DNA of 64,000 nucleotides from Dipetalonema caudispina (lineage: Eukaryota > Nematoda > Chromadorea > Rhabditida > Onchocercidae): positions 1-64,000 of the forward strand of contig JABVXV010000115.1 of NCBI GenBank assembly GCA_013365325.1, written 5' to 3'. Shown in pieces: positions 37,650-49,357 of this stretch. Under the pieces are notes generated by a model that worked only from the letters and a program-made list of their open reading frames with translations, was not told the origin of the DNA and did no database searches. Within the stretch, counting starts at the first letter, position 1. Every line of letters starts with the position of its first letter. The position numbers and the translations under genes were made by a program.

Positions 37650-37797
37650 TAAGTATATGACACAAAGGACAACGTTTTACAATCCTAGCTTAAGCATATG
37701 AAACAAAGGACAATGTCACAATCTTATTTTATGGATATGAACAAAGGATAGTACGTTGCTATCGGATCTGATTTAAGCATATCTTAACCACAGACAA
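37650..37797. repeat. Diverged tandem repeat, about 40-bp unit, four copies
   Basis: Units begin near 37650, 37692, 37731 and 37774. The shared core is roughly AAGCATATGAAACAAAGGACAA followed by a T/C-rich tail ending in TTT. Copies 1-3 all keep ATATGA followed by ACAAAGGA; copy 4 is partial. It lies in the divergent region between tectonic and MITD1. Confidence 0.75.
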
Positions 37798-39084
37798 CAA
37801 AGACGCATTGTTAATGTCTCATCTTAAACAAGGATGAGTATAAGTTAAATGGTTTATGTTAACAATTTATAAGAAGAATTGTTTCATTACGAAATGAAGC
37901 ATCAATTACCGCAATAATAAGAAATGTATTATCCCTTCCTTCGCGAAATTCATTTAGATTTCGCGACAATTAAGTATCAGCAACTGATATGATATCAGTC
38001 TACTTTTTCAGAACAAATCGCAATTTTCACTTTCAAAATTGATATTTGCTAAAAAGCAGACTAAATAATATCACCACTAGAAGATCGATGCTAACCGGAA
38101 CTACAACATTCAATCAAACAATTTTTTAGGATAATAGTTTTCAAAGCGTCCTAGCTGAAGAAGTTTTTGTTGTCACTTAAAGAGACTTTAGCGGCGAGTT
38201 CTCCTGGACGAAATGCTGGATAGGAGTGGGGAAAGGTTTAAGGCTTAATACCAGGATTTTCCGTGCTAGAGTTTACTTACACGTAACTAGTAAGATATAC
38301 GTAAGTAATGAATATCATGAGCTTAAGGACAAATGCACGTATATTACAAGTTAAGAAGAGTAAGGTGATTTATATTATTATTGAAATGTTGCATTATGTA
38401 TTCTGTCTCTTCACCTTACCAGTTTTTTCAAATCATTGTTTATTACTTATACATAATTTGTAAAATCAGAGAGGAAATTCTTCGGGAAAAATTCCATGTA
38501 CAAATCGAATAATGTGTGGATTAAAATAGTGGTTTGTGAAGAAGGATAGAGCACGTTAGAAACTGCAAAATAGCAAACTATTACGGATTGATAATGTTTG
38601 TGTACACAGTCATCATGTAATGATATAGAGAAGATACTGCAACTGAAAAGACAAGAAGGATCGCTATGAACCGCGAGAAGCAATGCTATAGAAAAGGCAA
38701 CGATGATAACAGCAACTGATTGGGCGGGAATGTTTTTTAAATTTGGAAAAAAGCATCTAATTAAAAAACACTTTTACAAAAACTGTCTCTTTTGTTCAAA
38801 ATGAAATTTATAATGCAAATCACAAATATTTTCACATCGTACTGAATTTACAACACAAGTTTTTTTTCGTGTTTTCAATTCTTCCTTTTCAAAGTTTCAT
38901 GTTGTATGAAACTGTAATATGTTTCCGAGAAAAAACGTAATATATTCTCGAACTATCCTGTATCCAATGTCATATGTTTTACTGTTAGCATTCCAGGTAA
39001 TTTGTTCAGCCTGTCGTTTGTGTGATTCCGCATTGACAACTAATGGGAATTCCTATTTAGTATGGAGATAACAAATGGAAGTTG

Positions 39085-40595
39085 ATGGAATTGGTCATGC
39101 AATCTTTTATTGACAAAAGTAAGCCGATCTTGCAAAAAGCAGTTGCTCTCGATCGAGATAACAGAAAAGATGAAGCGGTGGAGAATTATGCGGAGGGTAT
39201 CACTTTATTGCTCGGGGCCATGTCATGTGAGTTAGTTTTCTCTCTTTGGCAGGCTAATTGAATTCAAAGATTTCTTTTTGATTTCTGGAAGGAAAACAGT
39301 GACAGTTTTTTAGTTTTGTTTACAAAATAATGAGTAACGTCAGTAGTTTTTATATTTGTGAAGCAAAACATTTCATTTCATTTGAAGTTATTAGTATGGT
39401 TAATAGAAACCATTAATTTCAGGTAATGACACCGTGGAAAGTGCCAGAGAAGTTCTAAGAGAAAAAATTTCAAAATATTTGGCTAGAGCAGAGATACTAA
39501 AAGGACAAATAAAGCCAGAAATACTCTCGCTGCAGCAAATACATATCAAGCATAACGATGTATGACTTAACTTTGTTCGTAAATGCTTTACTTATACATA
39601 AAGTTTAACTGTTTTCATTTATATTTTTATTTGTCGAATTAAGTTGTCAGAAAAGCCACTAAACTTCTAATTTGCAGTTTCCAAGATTTCCATGACCTCG
39701 AAATTTACATTTTGCATAGTCGTAGTTAATATTGCCCAACTACAGGATTTGCATATTTATATTCTGTTTAGAATATATATTTTGATATCAACTTTTATTT
39801 ACCATTTTGAACTTATGGTTACTTTTGCTCGAATACCGGGAAGAGAGTTAAATTTGTGAGGTCATAGGTTTATAGTGTTTATAATGAATTTATTGTATCG
39901 TAGTTTTTTATTTGATTTTATGAATAGTAGATTGCTGATCTTCAGACTGGTTTTGGATATGAAAGAATTTTCAAGCGATGCGCGGACAGTGATCTAACAG
40001 AAATTAATGTTCGAGATGCCTACATTATACTGCCTTATCAAGTATGTTTAAAGAGATTTAAGCGAAGAGGATAAGGAAGTGGGTATGGGAAGTAAAAATA
40101 TTCAATTTCGAATTAATTTCATTATCATTTGAAGAATAAAAGCACCATAATTTAAAAAAATTTCAGGTTTTGAATTTCGTACGATTTTGTGAACTGTTCG
40201 TCCTTCATGCACCAAACTTAAAAACGATACGTCTGCGGACACATTACGATGCCAGAGCAGAAGGTTTGCTGCAACAGCTGAAAGGTAGTTTAGCATGCCG
40301 CAATATCGAATTGGATGTTTGTTACGACGATAATTTTCATGATCGAGAAATCAGGCAGGTTTCATTTTGCATATTCTCATACTTTAAATGTATTTCTAAT
40401 TTTTCTTGTATTATTCTGTTGGCCAAAGATTGATAGCTTGTTTTTAGGTTCAGCAATGGTTGGATGGTGAAAATTGGGCGTGGATTGAATTATTTTCAAA
40501 GTGTAGGACATTGTGAAATTGGTTCGTGTGATTTGAACCTAAGGAAATGTCACGAGACAAGCATCGATATTTTCAAATTCAAACAGCCTCAGTAG
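39085..40595 (+). CDS. MITD1: MITD1 (MIT domain protein, ESCRT-III-binding abscission factor)
   Basis: Five exons, 39085-39226, 39423-39559, 39931-40041, 40167-40354 and 40448-40595, encode 241 residues (human 249). The N-terminal MIT helix bundle reads [20 protein letters not shown] and [10 protein letters not shown], which binds ESCRT-III tails. The C-terminal phospholipase-D-like, membrane-binding domain shows [38 protein letters not shown] and [13 protein letters not shown]1 is recruited by CHMP proteins and stabilises late cytokinesis. The chosen ATG lies 23 bases after an acceptor-like TATTTAG, which may be a trans-splice site; an upstream exon in the same frame cannot be excluded. The fourth intron seems to start with GC (AG/GCAGGT), because only that cut keeps the conserved REIRFSNGW in frame. 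Confidence 0.92.
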
Positions 40596-41438
40596 TTTTC
40601 TTCCTGTTAATAGTTCTACTACATATATTCAATTGTACTTTGTCTTGACAGCTTATATATATATTTGTAGAGAGAGAGAGAGAAAGAGGGAGGGAGAGAG
40701 AAAAGGAGAAGGAAATGATAAGTTATCAGGGATGAACATGACAAATACGCTCTGATAAGCTGCCTCGATAATTTGATCTTATTTTAAATGTACATTTGTT
40801 TTTACGGTGCTTTGTTTTAATTTTGATCATTGAGGATTCATTGCCACATGCACTGCTGTACATTTACTGAATTCAGGGCACATAATTTTACATTATGTTG
40901 TTTTCTTAAATGCACAAAGTGAAACATTCTCAAAATTATTTTTCATTTCAGCTTAATATTAAGAGATATAAACAGGATAACTTGAAATTTGGTGTAATAT
41001 TATGGGATAAAGAATGTTAATAAATATTTTGAAACCTCTTGTTGATTTTTTTATTCGTTTACGCCTGGTTAATTGACCAAACATTCCAATTTGTTTTTCT
41101 TTGTGCCCTTTGTAATTTTAGAATTTTTTTTGGATATGAGGATCTCTTATAAATGGTTTTGTAGAAGCTGAATATATTTGGGAAAAGTTGCAATATTTTT
41201 TATTCTTTGCTTTCACGTTGTATGATCGTTCCATTTGTTTCTATTGGATTTAAAAATTTCTTAAATTTTGTTCATTTTTAGCCTATGCTGCATGATGTTA
41301 TCTGAAAAACAGAAGAGTGCAGCAGTACGTGGTGTAAGTTTAAATGCCTTGTATTGAGTTGGTAAATAAATTGTTTCAATATCATGAAGCTGAGGAAAAA
41401 CTTTAAATAAAAACATCGTATGAAAATATGCTGTCACC
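40596..41438. other. Intergenic between MITD1 and PSME3
   Basis: The 843-base gap between two plus-strand genes holds the MITD1 3' flank and a GA-rich tract. An AATAAA lies near 41019-41024. No gene was seen. Confidence 0.4.
40671..40716. repeat. GA-rich microsatellite
   Basis: An imperfect run of GA dinucleotides grading into AAAGAGGGAGGGAGAG and AAAAGGAGAAGGAAA, just after the MITD1 stop. Confidence 0.9.
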
Positions 41439-43557
41439 ATGCAGTTGAGGGTTTTATTGACAGTGCGAGCTGTTGTTTCAAACGCAGTTGGAATACGTAG
41501 TAGAGGACAGTTTCGTAACGTTTCAGATCTCCAAGACCTTGTAAGGGAAAAACGAAATGTTATTAAACTAATTTCAGCTTGATACATACAAAACAAATTT
41601 AATGAAACAAGCGGAAAAAATTGTATTAGAAGAATTCCCGAAGAAGGTACTCGAATTTAATAATCTACTCGAGGTTGGTTTGTTTCTAGTATACTTGTTA
41701 TTTTTCTTTAAACTCGGGTTGAATTCGCATGATAAAAAATCCGCAGAATTTGAAGTAGTTTTCTATAGAGACATCAATTGCTCATTAATTAATTTGCATA
41801 GTTGCTGAACAATCATTTTTTTGTGTACTATTTTTTTATTTGCTAGCCGAATGTTTTCTTTTCACCTTAGATATTTTAATATTTAAACATTTATTCTTGA
41901 TTATCTTATTTTAACTTATTTATTTTGATTATTTTTTTCAGGATGAACAGTTCTCCTATGAGCGACTGCCAGAACTCTTACCGAATATTGACTTAGGGAT
42001 TCCATACTCGGAACAACTAATAGAATATGCGGTAGTTCCTGAAATTGAAATTATTATTGTTGTTGCTATATATTGTTGAAAGTTTCTTTTTGGATTTTAT
42101 TAGACCCATAAAAAATGATATATTACAGAATGACAAAAACTCAATCGAACATGAAAATGATGATGGAGTTTTGAAGAAGAAGCGAAAAATCGATCATGCA
42201 AATGTCCAACCGCTTCATGGTTATTTTTTATTTGTACTTCCTGTATTTCATTAGTGCAATCAGGACTTCCAGTACAACTTCCGCTGGCGGGTGCCGGATA
42301 TAGTAAATTCAGTTTTTTGAGGACTTTATATGGTAGCACTGTTTAAAAGCACAGCAGTAGGATTATCAGGACTGACTGGTCATTCAGTTTAGCTGACCGA
42401 TGAGCAATAATCTCAAGGCGATTACTCACCAAGTCTGGTAGTTCATGAATTTTCGGATGATGCGTGTGACGCTGGTCGTCAAAGCGTTTCATTTATTTAG
42501 CCTATCATTAAAAATCAGTAATTTTTATAATTAATGGAAAGGTTACCCAAATCCAACGAACATTATATGCTAATAATTAATTACTAATAAGGGTGTACAC
42601 GTTTTCAGGCACTTCAGTCTATGGTTTCATAAATGGAACCGTTAGATGTAACGAAAAACTTGCTAGTCTTACTGATATCACACGGCCTTTACTTCGTGAC
42701 TCGGTTGAGGCGGTCAACAAGGTTTACTTTAAATTTATATTTTTCATGCGGTGGAAAGAAAAAGTGTCAGATTTTCAGCAGTTTAACTTTTGCTATTTTA
42801 TAGTCAATAGTCAAGCAGCATTATAAATTAAAAGTTCTTGTAATCTGAAAATGAGTTGATGTTTTTCAGGTGAAAATGTGGATCTTGTTTTTGATTCCAC
42901 GTATTGAAGATGGGAATAATTTTGGGGTTTCCATACAGGAAGAAGCTCTGAGTGAGGTCCTCTTTCTTAGAAATTGAATTTCTGAAATCCAAACGTATCT
43001 TTTCTTCTATTTTATCTCTTTCAGTGCATTATATGATAAATTTTGAATTATGTCGCTAAATTCTAAAAGTCGTCGAAATACACATGAAACTTGAAGATAA
43101 GTGGAATTCGAGATTTTCAGGTGCGCACTGTAGAAGGTGAGGCAGCATCATTTCTTGATCAGATGTCTCGATATTTTGTTAGCCGTGCTCGTTTGGTGAC
43201 TAAAGTGGCCAAGTATCCTCATGTTGTAAGTTACACTTGAGCATTTGTTGAAATTCCAAGATTTTGCTTTGCGGTGGTTATGTATGCGTTACGTAACTTC
43301 AATTTATGAGCTATCAGGAATGCTATTTGCAGCTTATCTTTATTCGGTTTTATATTTCCTAAGGAAAAAATTCATAAAATTCTGTTCAGGAAGATTACCG
43401 TCGAGCAATCCTGGATATGGATGAGAAGCAGTTCATCAATATCCGCCTTGTACTAACCGAAATGCGCAATCACTTTGCTACATTGCATGATATGATCACG
43501 AAAAATTTCGAAAAAATCAAAACTCCACGAAGTAATAACACGGAGCATATGTATTAA
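41439..43557 (+). CDS. PSME3: Proteasome activator complex subunit 3 (REG-gamma / PA28-gamma)
   Basis: Eight exons, 41439-41540, 41578-41673, 41942-42031, 42129-42219, 42609-42721, 42870-42956, 43121-43225 and 43390-43557, encode 283 residues (human 254). REG-gamma forms a nuclear heptameric ring that opens the 20S proteasome and promotes ubiquitin-independent degradation. Helix 1 is seen as EEFPKKVLEFNNLL; the variable loop carries a basic nuclear localisation-like KKKRK (112-116). The activation loop RIEDGNNFGVSIQEE is intact. VAKYPHVEDYRR and the C-terminal KTPRSNNTEHMY, with the final tyrosine, match the family. The first exon adds about 30 N-terminal residues (MQLRVLLTVRAVVSNAVGI) not found in human REG-gamma; it is in frame, but the true start could be later or behind another splice site. 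Confidence 0.93.
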
Positions 43558-45930
43558 TTAGATAACTTTTTGAATTACTATTCGTATAATGTGTTTAACT
43601 TGTATGAAATGAGATAAATATTGCTAACAATCCTGAACTTCTGCAGGGTTAAAGTAACGTTATCTTTATGTGGCGTTTTTTTCTCAGTCTAATGTTAAGG
43701 TAGATATAACCTGAAGAATAAATGTACTTTTTAACGCTTAACTTCGATTTTTTCAAATTCGAACCTGTCATCTGGATATGAATTCGTGTCTATTTCAGAT
43801 TAAGTTAGATACAGCTTAAATAATTTGTAGTCAAACTCGTTACTTTGAATTTTCACAGTTCAAAATTATCGTAATCAAGTTGAGGTGTTTAAAGTTGTAG
43901 TAAATGAGGTATAAAATTCTTTATTATAACTTTAATGCTTGAGTAGTTTGTGTTTTCGTTCTTATAATCAACAAGGGTTACCATAACTCGTTAAAAGATA
44001 GTTCAAATATTTTGAACTAGCTTCTTTTTGCTTCAAATGGTGAACATTCTTCTGTTTAAATTCAGGTTCTTTGTGAAATGCAAAAAAGATGCTTTTGTTA
44101 TTCAACCGAATTTGGAATAAATAAAAAAGTTTTTTGATTGAATTTGACACAGTATTACATTTATAAAAGTATACCATTTAGAAGTGAATTTTTTCGGATT
44201 ATCGCAAAATCAGTAAAATAGTTCATACTTATGCTAATTAGTGAGGTTTTTGCCTTTTTTTTTTTTCATTACTGCTCCCATCATTGCCAGTATTACACAA
44301 CGAACAGATTTTTATTTTTGAATTAATAGTTTGACAAATCATCGTGATAGCATGCAAACTACACATTCAGATGTGTTCATCCAACAACTATAATTATAAA
44401 ATTAGTGCTTGGGTACATCCATCTAACAGTATACAATGGTACCATCCTATATAATCCACGTAACGCAATACAATTAAAGATTAGCGTATACGGAAGGTTT
44501 CTTCATGATATGATGATAGAATTGGATAAAAAAAAAAAAAAAAATCTGCTGAATAAGACGGGGCATAATAAATCACCAATTCTTTGATTCGATCACTTCT
44601 CCTTTTTTTTTTTTTTTTTTTGACAACTCATTTTCTTTCCTCTGTCGCTTTACATTCGTCGACATCCGACATCTACGTTGGCCATATTATTATCATTGTC
44701 ACTATTATCAATAATTTAAGAAATAAAGCTTCCCTCATGCAAATTGAATTACTTTCAGTTTTACTGTTAAATGATAATCATTTATAATCTTGATTATCAT
44801 TATTGTCACTATCATTAACAATATTAATGTAGCTAATATTATTAGTACTAATTATCATTTTAGTGAAGTATGTCATTAAATTGATATTTAAAAAATCTGC
44901 TTCTAATGATTTAAAAGTTGACGAAGTACTTCTCCAACGAATAAGCGGAATCAGATAATAGAAGCAAACAGATAAATATGAATATGAGGAAAGAAGGAAG
45001 AGAAAATATGAAATCATCATCGATACTATTCGCTAATCCTAATCAGTTCATTAAAGATTTTGGATAAGAGTTGTAGATTGTTATCATTCAGGTCTTAAAA
45101 TAAATGCACCTTAATTAGTAAAACAGTATCCATCATCTACTTTCCTTAATATTAATACTGTAATCATTGCCTCTCACTAGTTGTAATTAGACTGATTATC
45201 ATTAATGGGAATTTTTTTGTGAAAACGCTTCAAATATCCAAATTTTTCATAGAAAAAGGGATACTTCAAATTGTACTAATATTTGAAAAAAAAAAATCAC
45301 ATTTTTGAAATCTGCTGAATGTCAGAAATTTCATTCAAATTTCACTGAAATTCAATTTTTGAAAAGCCAAGAAAATGCAATGCTTAAATAAATCTATTGA
45401 ACAGAAAAAAAAAGGGAAATTTTCGTTGCTTAACCAAATTTCGACCTTTGCAAATAAAATTCCACATCATAAATTCGTCCAAATTGTTAACAGCGAAAGT
45501 TGAAGATTAGAAAAAGAGATATGAGAAAAAAAGTGAAAGTTGAAAGATATTACAATATATTGAAACAGCTACAGAGTGATAGCAGATTTCTTATCTATTC
45601 TGTTATTTTCCAAAGATAAAAACAAAAGAATGTGAGAAATTTTACCATATGCTATAAATCTGAACCACAATTCAATCAAAATTAACTTTTTAGTTTATTC
45701 AAACTAAGTAAGTTTTTGAATTTCAGATCGAATCGTATTAAATGATTAATTTTAAATCGATGTATTCTATCTCTCATTTAGTAATGCTACAAAAAGCAGA
45801 AGAGATTTTATTCATCGTTTTGTTACAAAATTTAGAAAATAGAATAAATACAACAATGTTTCTGATTTGGAACTCTATCGAAATAAACGATCTGATCAGC
45901 AATTCATATTTGAAGTTTTTTAAATCAACA

Positions 45931-45975
45931 GCACATGCACATGCACATGCACATGCACAAGCACAAACACACGCA
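45931..45975. repeat. (ACATGC)n hexamer repeat
   Basis: Four clean copies of ACATGC are followed by diverged ACAAGC/ACAAAC copies. Both strands translate to repetitive peptides, so ORFs through it are not genes. Confidence 0.9.
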
Positions 45976-46706
45976 AATAGATACTTACATATATGTATAT
46001 ATGCAAATACGAACAATACATATAATATGCATACTAACTTGCATAAAATGTGAGCAAAACGAAATGATTTTCAAAAATGGCATCATCTTTTATGCATGCT
46101 TTTTTAGTAAAGGAAATCAATAAATCAAAAATGGTTGATGTACAATTTCTTATTCTCACTGCATTTATAATTTGTTTAAATTTCCTACAAATTCGCTGAA
46201 AAAGACACGGATGGATGATATCTAATGTCGGTCATTGAATTTTTTTAAAAACTGCAATTTTAATTTAACCAATTCGAGAATTTTTGAAAACAAATTTACA
46301 GACTATTAGATTATTAGATTATGTAAATAATCTACCTCTTTTAGATTGTAGAAATTTGTTCCACTTTAAAAAAAAGGAAATAGTAGCTATGATATCATAC
46401 AAGCTTATTAAAATTGCTCACTTCAGTTCTTTAACCATTAGGTATTAAAGCAGCGAGCTTTGATGAATCCTTTCTCAATGTCATCTATCAAAATCTTTTT
46501 ATTTAAATGCCACCTACCATTAATTTTACTCGTACCAATATAGTAAATATTAATTTTGATATTTCATATTTTTTCTACGTCTTGCAATTATTCATTATGA
46601 AGTTTATATCTATTAATAATGATAGAATTGCTTTAATTACGATACGTCAAAAGAATCCAACATGACTGTTTGTTACGGAAAGCATGAATGGGTAAGAAAA
46701 GTTCAG

Positions 46707-46735
46707 TGATTGATTGATGGATTGATTGATTGATC
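46707..46735. repeat. (GATT)n microsatellite
   Basis: GATT tetramers with one GATG interruption near 46717, in non-coding DNA. Confidence 0.85.
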
Positions 46736-47384
46736 GTTGAAGTTATTATTTTAAAAATATTGTTTTATCAATTTTACGTCAAAATATAGTGCAGCAGTTT
46801 TGCTTGTTCACTTCGATTCAATTAATAGTTAAAGAAAAAAGAAATAATTGGAAGAAAATTACTTTTGCACTACTACAAAGGATAAGACTTCGTCATATTA
46901 TCTCATAACACCTGTCATTCATAACAATTCCGTTATTCCTTATGATCTGAGCCACTTTTATTTATCTATTTTCATAATTCTGATACTTTTCTAGCAGCGG
47001 CATTGATTACTATCAGTAGTTAAATAATTTTCAACTATTAAAAAAATTAGTTATAGTAGCATTAAATTGGCTTGCATATTATCATTAATGAATTATAACA
47101 TTCTCATTATCATAGATTTCGAACCAAAATTACATTTGTGATTTCACTTCTCAGATGGGTTATTGTGCTAGTCGGTAAGATATCTCACAACGCAGTTTTT
47201 TCTTCATCAACCAAAAAGAACGTGATCTCCTAATACGATAACGAATTTGAGATCTACGTGGACTAAGCGTCGGTAGTTCTATTTCCATCTATAGTACCAG
47301 AATGTAAGTCCGTAAGTATTAATGTGCCACTTTTTGACCTCTGTATTACAGGGGTTAATCCTCTTTTCGGAGGATTTCCATAGT

Positions 47385-47603
47385 TCAGTGGCTCGAAGTC
47401 AAGGAAAATGCAACAGAACTATCACTATAACTGACTGCAATACAACTTCCTTGTGATACCCTACTTATTAGGAATGAATTTTGATCTTTCCTGTAAAACC
47501 GGAAGGTAATATAGTCAAAAGCATACCTGAGGTCAAGAAAACAATATTGTTTTTCGAAGAAGCCACTACTTTGACCACAGTGAAGATCGTTTAATCTAAT
47601 CAT
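47385..47603 (-). pseudogene. Possible decayed reverse-transcriptase fragment
   Basis: This 72-codon frame contains YCFLDLRYAFDYITF, which resembles the non-LTR reverse transcriptase motif A (hydrophobic-D-hydrophobic-x-x-AFD), and downstream RVSQGSC, which resembles the 'GV.QG' of the next RT motif. The two are about 20 residues apart, too close for an intact RT. No YADD motif or start is visible nearby, and both flanks contain stops in all frames. If real, it is an old LINE remnant. The match is short and could be accidental. Confidence 0.25.
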
Positions 47604-49330
47604 GCATCATGCTTCTTTTGAATTAAAACACTATGTTGTTACTGTATGCTTAGCGAAATTTCAAACAAAGTTTGTATAACCTTAATGCATTCCTATAGAT
47701 TTGAATTAAACATATGAACTACCTACAATGAGTTTAAGAAGAGATTATGTTGATGAGATGACACTTCTTCTACAACAAAACTCTTGTGATTTTCAACAAA
47801 CCATCAAATATATACCATTTGGCTTTAATGATGCCTCATTTTTTCTCAGCCTTTTGAAAGAACTATAATTTTGAAATTGCTAAATTTCAGAAAGAATTCA
47901 TCTTTTTCGAAATTGGATCCAAGATTTGAATCGACCAATTTATAATTAGTATCTGCTCTGTCGATATTCAGACATCTTGAATGGCATCTACGAAAAAAAA
48001 AAAAGAAAAACGGTCATTTTACTGGTTGATATGTGCGTCATAGAGATACGAGTCTTTCAAGAAATAATTCGGAATAAACCGGATTAGATGTCAGAAAGAG
48101 CATTGGTGAAATCATACGAATATACCAATGATCTCATCAAGCTTACTTATCATTTTTTAAATCCAAATTCAAATTTAGTAACAAAAATTAAAAAAAAAAA
48201 TGCTCTCATTAAAAAATTCTTGGCTTTGATCTAAATGGAAAAGGAATTTTGAGAATTAATGTTCCTCGTGAAGCCACGCCGCACTAACAGGAAAATGATA
48301 TATAAATAGCCATCGATAATGGTTTCTTATTCTATAATAAATCGAGCGGATATTCATCACACAGGCCATCCACAACTGTTTTTTTTTTTCTTATTTTAAC
48401 GTCCTGCTAATCAGTCTTTTCTTTTATATTTCAATCTTGAAAAGTTTTAAAATTTCTCTTGTAGTCCTCAACAATCCTTTCTTTTTTCAGCACTGCTTGT
48501 AGGATCAATTAATGACACTATTAGATGGGAAAATTTTCGAAATATAAACAAACACATCTGTCACTGAGAAGATTTAATTAAGTTCGAACTTTAATCAATT
48601 TAAACCACTGCCAAAATCTTACAATACATTTCATCCTAACCAAAATTTTAATTTAAATGAACATAGACTGAAAATAGAGATAAAATTAAAATTCATCAGA
48701 GAATCATTAATAAAGCCAAAGCTTCATAAGAGATTCCGTCCATCTCACATTCATTTGTCCTATGACAGTACTAATTTTCATTCATTAGGAAATTGATGAA
48801 AACTATAAGAAAGAAGTTAAAAATTCAACGAGTCACAAAATGTTTTCTAGGAATGCTTAAAATCCAATAGGAATTTCATCACTTTCACCACCACATCGTT
48901 GTAAGGTTGGAAAAAGAAACAAGTTAAAAAGCGAATCACTTCAGACATATACAGTTAGATAAAGGTATTCGATTAAATTTAATGATTAATTTGTTTCATA
49001 ATTAAACTTCTGAATGATTTTAATTCTTGGTTATTCCTTTTATGCTACAGTAAAGAGTGCTTACTGCTTACCATTAATGATTTACTGTAGTATGTTTCTC
49101 TAATTCACCATAATTGATTTCATGTCTATCGGTTCTTAGAAAAAAAAAAAATGCTTTATGGTTAATTTGATGTTTTGTTGCCTCCTCCTCTCATCTTTTT
49201 TCATAATCATCGTACATTCTTTATAAGATATGGAATCATTAAATCATTAATTTAGAATTAGACGTGAATTACTTAATTATGGGGCTATGAATTGAATGTA
49301 TATCCGCTTAATACCTAAATGACTATACAT

Positions 49331-49357
49331 CATTGTTGTTGTTGTTGCTATTGTTAT
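49331..49357. repeat. (TTG)n trinucleotide repeat
   Basis: A short TTGTTGTTGTTG run followed by CTATTGTTATT, in gene-poor DNA. Confidence 0.8.

Larger units (their letters stand above)
36823..39084. other. Divergent intergenic region with minisatellite-like repeats
   Basis: This 2.26-kb region separates the start of tectonic (minus) from the start of MITD1 (plus), so it should hold both promoters. It contains degenerate heptamer and about 40-bp tandem repeats (separate entries). ORFs on its minus strand are Ser/Phe/His-rich translations of these repeats. Extra 5' exons of tectonic cannot be excluded. Confidence 0.4.

Noticed and set aside
45742..46053. 103-codon ORF on the plus strand and its minus counterpart
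   Set aside because: Both run through the ACATGC hexamer repeat and translate as AHAHAH or ACACAC peptides; no other coding sign.
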